Below are positions 52,101-58,091 of a stretch of DNA of 64,000 bases, one piece after another (the first letter of the stretch is position 1; every line of letters starts with the position of its first letter). Source of the DNA: Cricetomys ansorgei (taxonomy: Eukaryota > Chordata > Mammalia > Rodentia > Nesomyidae); NCBI GenBank assembly GCA_026225945.1, contig JAMJFZ010000289.1, positions 2,162,001 to 2,226,000 on the forward strand, read 5' to 3'. A program made the translations under genes and the position numbers. The notes under the pieces were generated by a model that was not told where the DNA came from, made no database searches, and saw nothing but the letters and a program-made list of their open reading frames with translations.

Positions 52101-55100
52101 GCCACTCTGGTGTTTTCTTGTGTTCTGCTTTTTTGTTTTTGTCTCTGAATTTTAGTACCTAGATTTCTACTAGGAAAAATTACATAACTGCTTAAATTAT
52201 ATGATATATCCTGCCTGTTTGCACTAAATTCATTATTAGGAGTTTAAGAAGTTAAGAATCAAGGCTTAGGTAAAAATGTATGCTTATCTCAGGAGTTTTC
52301 AGTTAAAAGAATGAAGCCATTATCCTTTATGGCTCCTTAAGCATGTGTGGCTATGTGTCTGTATGACCATATCTTCCATGCGGGTTTTTAAGAAAAACAA
52401 AGATGCATACAGATTTGTAAGGATGATGAGGTGGAGCCCTAGGACCACAGCGTTTCCTCCATAGAGACTGGAAATGGAGCTTACCTCCATGAAGACATGT
52501 TTTCACGGATCAGGTATGTCATGGGATTTACAAGCACTGGCTTGGAGCATGTGCCCATGGGGAAAGCCGTGAGCTTCAGAGCGGAGTTAAGGCCAGTGAA
52601 GCAGGCTGAGCAGCTGTGGGTTGTTGCCTCTGTTCACAGAAGTCTCCCATTTTGGCAGGGAGAATGTACATTTTACTTGACTTTTACTCATTAATACTTA
52701 CTAATTTAAATTATCCACTTTTGTGTCTTCTGAATTACAGGCAGTTTATTCAAATAATCATTTCAGTGAGTGTGATGGGCTACCCCATCACTTCTAAGCA
52801 TTTTTTAAAAATTTTGAGGTTGGTCTTTGTAGCCATGGAGAGCCGGGAGCTTGCTCTGTAGACCAAGATGGCCTTGAACTTAGAATTCTACCTGCCACTG
52901 CCCCACTGTCTCCCCCAGAGTTGGCGGTTGAAGGCATGTGTGTGAGTCTTAGTACCAACGTAGCGGTAGCTAGTGACCTTTTTTTCTTTTTTGTTGTTTG
53001 AGGTTTTAACTTGGGGGATTAATTAAAAAAAATTAATTCCATTTTCCTTATTGCTTCTCAAAACATGACAAAATGCAGTGATAATTGTTTTCCGAAATTG
53101 AGTGATTGAATGTCGGCTGATGTTTGTTTAAATGCTTAACATAGTTTCTGAGGAAATCCTCTTAAAAAATGACCTAAGAAGATTGAGTAGCTGTATGTTA
53201 TGTGCCTGTTATATACACACCCTGGGCGTGCCGCCAGGGATGAAACTGTCAGGACTGACAACTAGTTCTCCAGGAAATGTTGCGTGTTCTAGTACAGGCT
53301 GAAGCTGTGGTTGTTACGGTAAACTTTTCTGTTCCCTTTACACACCAAACACCACAAATGGATTTTATTATAGTAAAAGGCAGCCCACCTCCCCTTCCCC
53401 CCACATCCTGCAAGTTTCTGCTTTGAGGCATTCTCTAGCATACGCTGCCGCTTCTGTCTGTCTGCATCTGTTTTGTGATGGTTTTGGAGGAGAGCATGTG
53501 ATTGACTACCACTGGAAGCACTTGAGTCAGAAGGCTGAGAACACCTCTCAAGGACCAGTGAAGGAACTGGTAGCTCCTACAGTGAAAGTTGTTGCCCTTA
53601 GCACAGTAGGAACCCTGTGAGAATAGTAAAGGGAGTGTGCTTATTTCAGAAGGTGGGAGGATGCAGGTACAGTAGACCAGTTGGGATTGCAAATTAAACT
53701 TGAGGAATTAAACTGAAGGAATACAGCCTTGTCATGTTGACCTTTTAATTTCTCATCTCTCTCAATTTCTCCTGAAAACAAGAATATACCAAGAATTAAT
53801 ATGGACTGTTTTGAAGACTTTACTTAGGATACCAAGAAGCATGGGAAAATGGAAGAGTTTTTGAACATTGGTCTAGGAGAAAAATATTTTATGTTTGGAT
53901 CCTTTAAACACATTTAAATGTGAAACACAATAGGTTATTCAGAACCTATAAGCTTCTGTGTCATCTGCCTTGTTGATTAGCTATTCCCTTTCTGTGTATC
54001 TGCACAACTCTTCATGAATAATGCACGGGCATTTCTGTCATACAATTTCCAGTAAACCCCGGCTAACAAGGGTGGATAGACCACTTTTTCTGATGAAAAG
54101 CAGGTTTGATTGTGTTTCTTTGAGGCGTGAGATGATTTTCTGCTAATTATTATAATTAATTTAGTAAATCTAAAATTTACCAATCCATTGCTTGGTATGT
54201 TTTGTATTATTTTTTTCATAAGAATAAAATAACAGAAGTTGTATCCAAGAGCCAGCAGTCTATTTAGATTGTGGGACGTGGAGGTGGTGACACCTGTTCT
54301 TTGTTCCCAATGACGCTAACTGTGCTAAATACTTTGTGAGAGAACACTGCATCTATTCTGTGTGCTAGGGATATTTGCTAAATCAGAAAAATTGTTTCAG
54401 GTAGTTAAGCCTGTAACAAAAGTGAAGAGACTCCCATCTCATCCCACATATGAAGTACATTGTAGACGGTTAAAATGTAAAACAGTTATTTGCAAAAATA
54501 GAATAACAATACTAGAAAGTGTTGCCTTTCTTTTTTGTGGAATTGTGAGTAGTACATGAAGCCCAGAATCCCCCCAAGTGACAAATTTGGTTATGTAAAG
54601 ACCTTTGTCATGATAAAGTATTACGTAAACAAATTTAAAACCAGACTTCACATTCTGAAAAGAAAAAGTGAATGTCACTGGTAAAGGTGTGAGGAGGTGT
54701 GTGGAGAGAGTATCCACACAGGGCACACAGGTTTACCTGTGCTAATCCTCAGAAGTATGAATGGCAAAACACTGCCTGCTGTTCTGCCAGATGATACTTC
54801 CGAGCAAATACAAAGTTGCTAAGAATAGTTCATAGGTACCCCACTGACTCTTTCTGTGAAGGAACGCTGGGCTGGATGAGCAATTTACACTACTAAAGTC
54901 TGTTGGGCATTTCCTATGAAGTCAAGTCTGTTTTCAACTCCTCTTGTCCCCCTCAAAAGTCATGTACTAGGATCTATTCTTTTTCCCCAGGAACTAGGTG
55001 AGAGAAGCAGAATAGGAAGTGATAAGTGTGATAAGATTTTGCCAAAGCTTAAATGCATGGGGAACCAAGCTTCAAGAGTGTCAGTCATTGCCTGTCAGCA

Positions 55101-58053
55101 GTAATTACTAATTATGCTCATAAGGAGGGTACAGTGGACTTTAAACACTGACATCAAGATACAAAGCCAGTGGAGAAAAACAAGTCAAAATACCACTTAA
55201 TGATAGTTCTGTTTAAATTTAAAGATATTAACTTATATTAACATGTGCAAGTATATGTACATGCTTGCATGAATTTTATGCAAATACATCATGAAAATGG
55301 GTGGATGGATATCAACCTCACCCCAGACATATGTCCTGGGGAAGTGAGTAGGCACAGGAGCTCCATGTAAAGACTTCCATATTATTCTTTGTCCATAAGT
55401 AGTATATATGTGTAGGACACGAATCTTTTACGTGTGGATGTGTTCTTAAGACCTTTGCACTTTGAAAGTATTGATGGTATTCTATATGTTGTTCCATGGC
55501 ACAGTGCTTGCATTGTGTGTACAAAGTCCTGAGTTTGATCCCCAGTATCACAAGAAAGAAAACAAAAATGCTGATAAAGGAAGCTAAGGGAAACATACAC
55601 TTACTCAACAGCAATCTATTTATATAGCTGCTTGGCCCCCAAGGGTAAAATTGCTAAACAATGTCTGTTGTAAAGAAATATATGCATTTATATAGGTCTG
55701 TAGACTTTTAGAGTTTCAAGGAATTGTAGAAATTTTCTAATAATGTTGCTATCAAATCAGATTCTTTGATATATAGATTGCTAAATAACAAAAAACTGGA
55801 TTAGAACATGGGTTTTATGGCTCTCTGATTTAGTATTACGCATTAGATATTAAAGAGTATGCAGATCTTCCTACAAAAATCTGAATTTCAAGACTTTCTG
55901 TTCTTCTGCATGAATACCAATAGAGATCTGTTAATAACTTGCTCCTGGAGGGTTCTGGAATTCCCAGTTTGTGGCTATCTTATTTGATGCTCTCAGTGTA
56001 CAGCAGCTTCCAGCCAAGTGTGATTTGGGAATATGAGTTATTTGCTTCTGTATAGCTTAACTTGGAATTATTTTCATTTGTGACTAAAACTAAGTATTAT
56101 ATCTAAACTCCTCTTTATATTTGGCTTGTTCTGTAAGTAACTCACAGAACATGAGAGACAGCATTTGTAAGAAATGTAATGAAAAACATTTACAAAATTG
56201 AAAATATGCAGGAAGCATGCTCAGTGAAAAATGTATGCGTATAAGGCTTTAAAAATAACAAAAAAAAGTGAATTTTAATTTTCGTTAAATAGTAATTCAT
56301 TAACAAGTGGCTTATAATAAATTGATGTAACTCGAAGTCTCAGTTTTGATTGGTGGCTCTGTTCATCACCAGGATGTGACTGACAGTTCTGACCTGGTGC
56401 TGGGTCTGCATTTGTCCCTGGAAGAACTCTATACACAGAACCTCCTGCAGAGAGAGCACACCAGCTCTCCTCCCACAGACCTGAGCATGGCAGCTACATC
56501 TGGTTTTGCCATCAGTGACTACACATCTGCAAATGCTGTCGAGCCAGTTTATGAATGTGCAAACACAGTAGCGTGGACTCACTCGCAGCTACCAAGCAGC
56601 CTGGGTGCCACAGAGCTTGCTCCCGCCCTGCCTGCTGTAGCCCAAAAGGTACCAAACTGCAGCTAGCACCTGGTGCTCTGACTAGGTAGATGATGGGGGA
56701 GGGGAGAGAGGAGCATTACACCCCAGGTCTCTTCTAGTTTGGGATGAGTGCTTATCTGGCTCTGAGGTGACCCATGAACTGGATTGATTGTAGGTTCTTG
56801 CTAAAGCAGAACTCACGAGGGAACATGTACCATGTTGAAATGACCACTCCAAAGTCTAATTTTCTTCCCATGTGACTTTCTCTTTTTCTTTCTTTTGGGG
56901 ACCGGAGTATTTAACTGAACAGAGCTCTCTGGCTCCTGATGCCGAGTCTGTCACCCTGCAGAGTATGTCCCTAGGAGCTTTGGAGAGGACGGTTACTATA
57001 GCAAAAGGCAGCTCCAGTCTAGGTAAGTTCCTCACCTTCCCCAAAGCGCTGCTCCTTAGCCCGCAAGAGGACAGTGGATTTCAATGTCATTTTTATCTGT
57101 GGAGAACAGACACTAGGTATGCTCTTCTTGCTTCTTTTTATGCACTCAATGATTTTCCTGAGTTTGAGTGGGTTTTTTATTCCCGAGTATTCAAAAATCT
57201 CATTTACATTCAAGTGAAGGTTGTATGAATTGTGTATATAAAGTAGCAAATCAGAAAAGGGTTTCTTTGAAAATGAGAAGTTGGCAACTGGAATTCTAAG
57301 TTCTTTGGCAAAGTAAATTATTACGTTCTTTGAATCTTGCTTGTTATGTGAGAGTCAGATTGTGGTTAATTTCTTTCATTCACTGATATAAAGACTAACA
57401 ACTACCAGGTGTGCCACTACCAAAATATAAATGCAGGTTATTCATAGTCTACATTTGTCCCTGGAAGAACTCTACACACAGCCTCCTGCAGAGGTAGTCC
57501 TTGCTCATAGCAGGCTTTGGCTGGATCAGAATCACAAAAACTTCTGGATGGGCTCAGTCTTCTTGAGGAAGCTTCTTGAGCTGAAACCCTGGTGACAGTA
57601 GGTAGAACTGAGACAGGGCACACCTGTTCCCTACTGAGAGAGGCAGCCTCTCTGTTCCTCAAGACTGATGGAGGAAGATCCATCACAACCACAGAATACC
57701 CAAATGTAGCCCACTTGTTAGCAAATAGATTCAAGGAAATATTTAGAGATAGTTATAGTGGGTCTTGGGGATGTGTTAAATCTAGGAGAAAAATGACAGG
57801 TGGTAATCAGAATACTTCCAGGAGTGGGGAGATCATAAAGCACTTACTGGTCAAGTGTGAGGGTCTGAATTTAGATCACCAGAACTCACATTAAAAGCCA
57901 GATTGATTGTTACAACGTTGTAATCTCAGCTATAATGGGAACAGTAAAGAGCAGGGACCTTGTAGAATATGCCTAAAGAATGTCACCTGAAGTAATCCTC
58001 TGATTACTACACACACACACACATACACACACTCACTCACACACACACACTCA

Positions 58054-58091
<38 letters not shown>

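Larger units (their letters stand above)
50015..56372 (+). other. Mpdz: Mpdz intron 18
   Basis: A 6.4-kb intron in the PDZ5-PDZ6 linker. It holds a rodent DNA-transposon-like repeat, a truncated B1, an ID element and long unique-looking stretches (50,450-52,800 and 53,000-55,480) without recognisable genes. Confidence 0.85.

Noticed and set aside
55488..55572. tRNA-like sequence
   Set aside because: The box B resemblance is explained by an ID SINE; no cloverleaf can be completed.
57494..57640. Extension of the exon 19 copy further downstream
   Set aside because: A few shared words such as GCACACC exist, but the match falls to background level after 57493.
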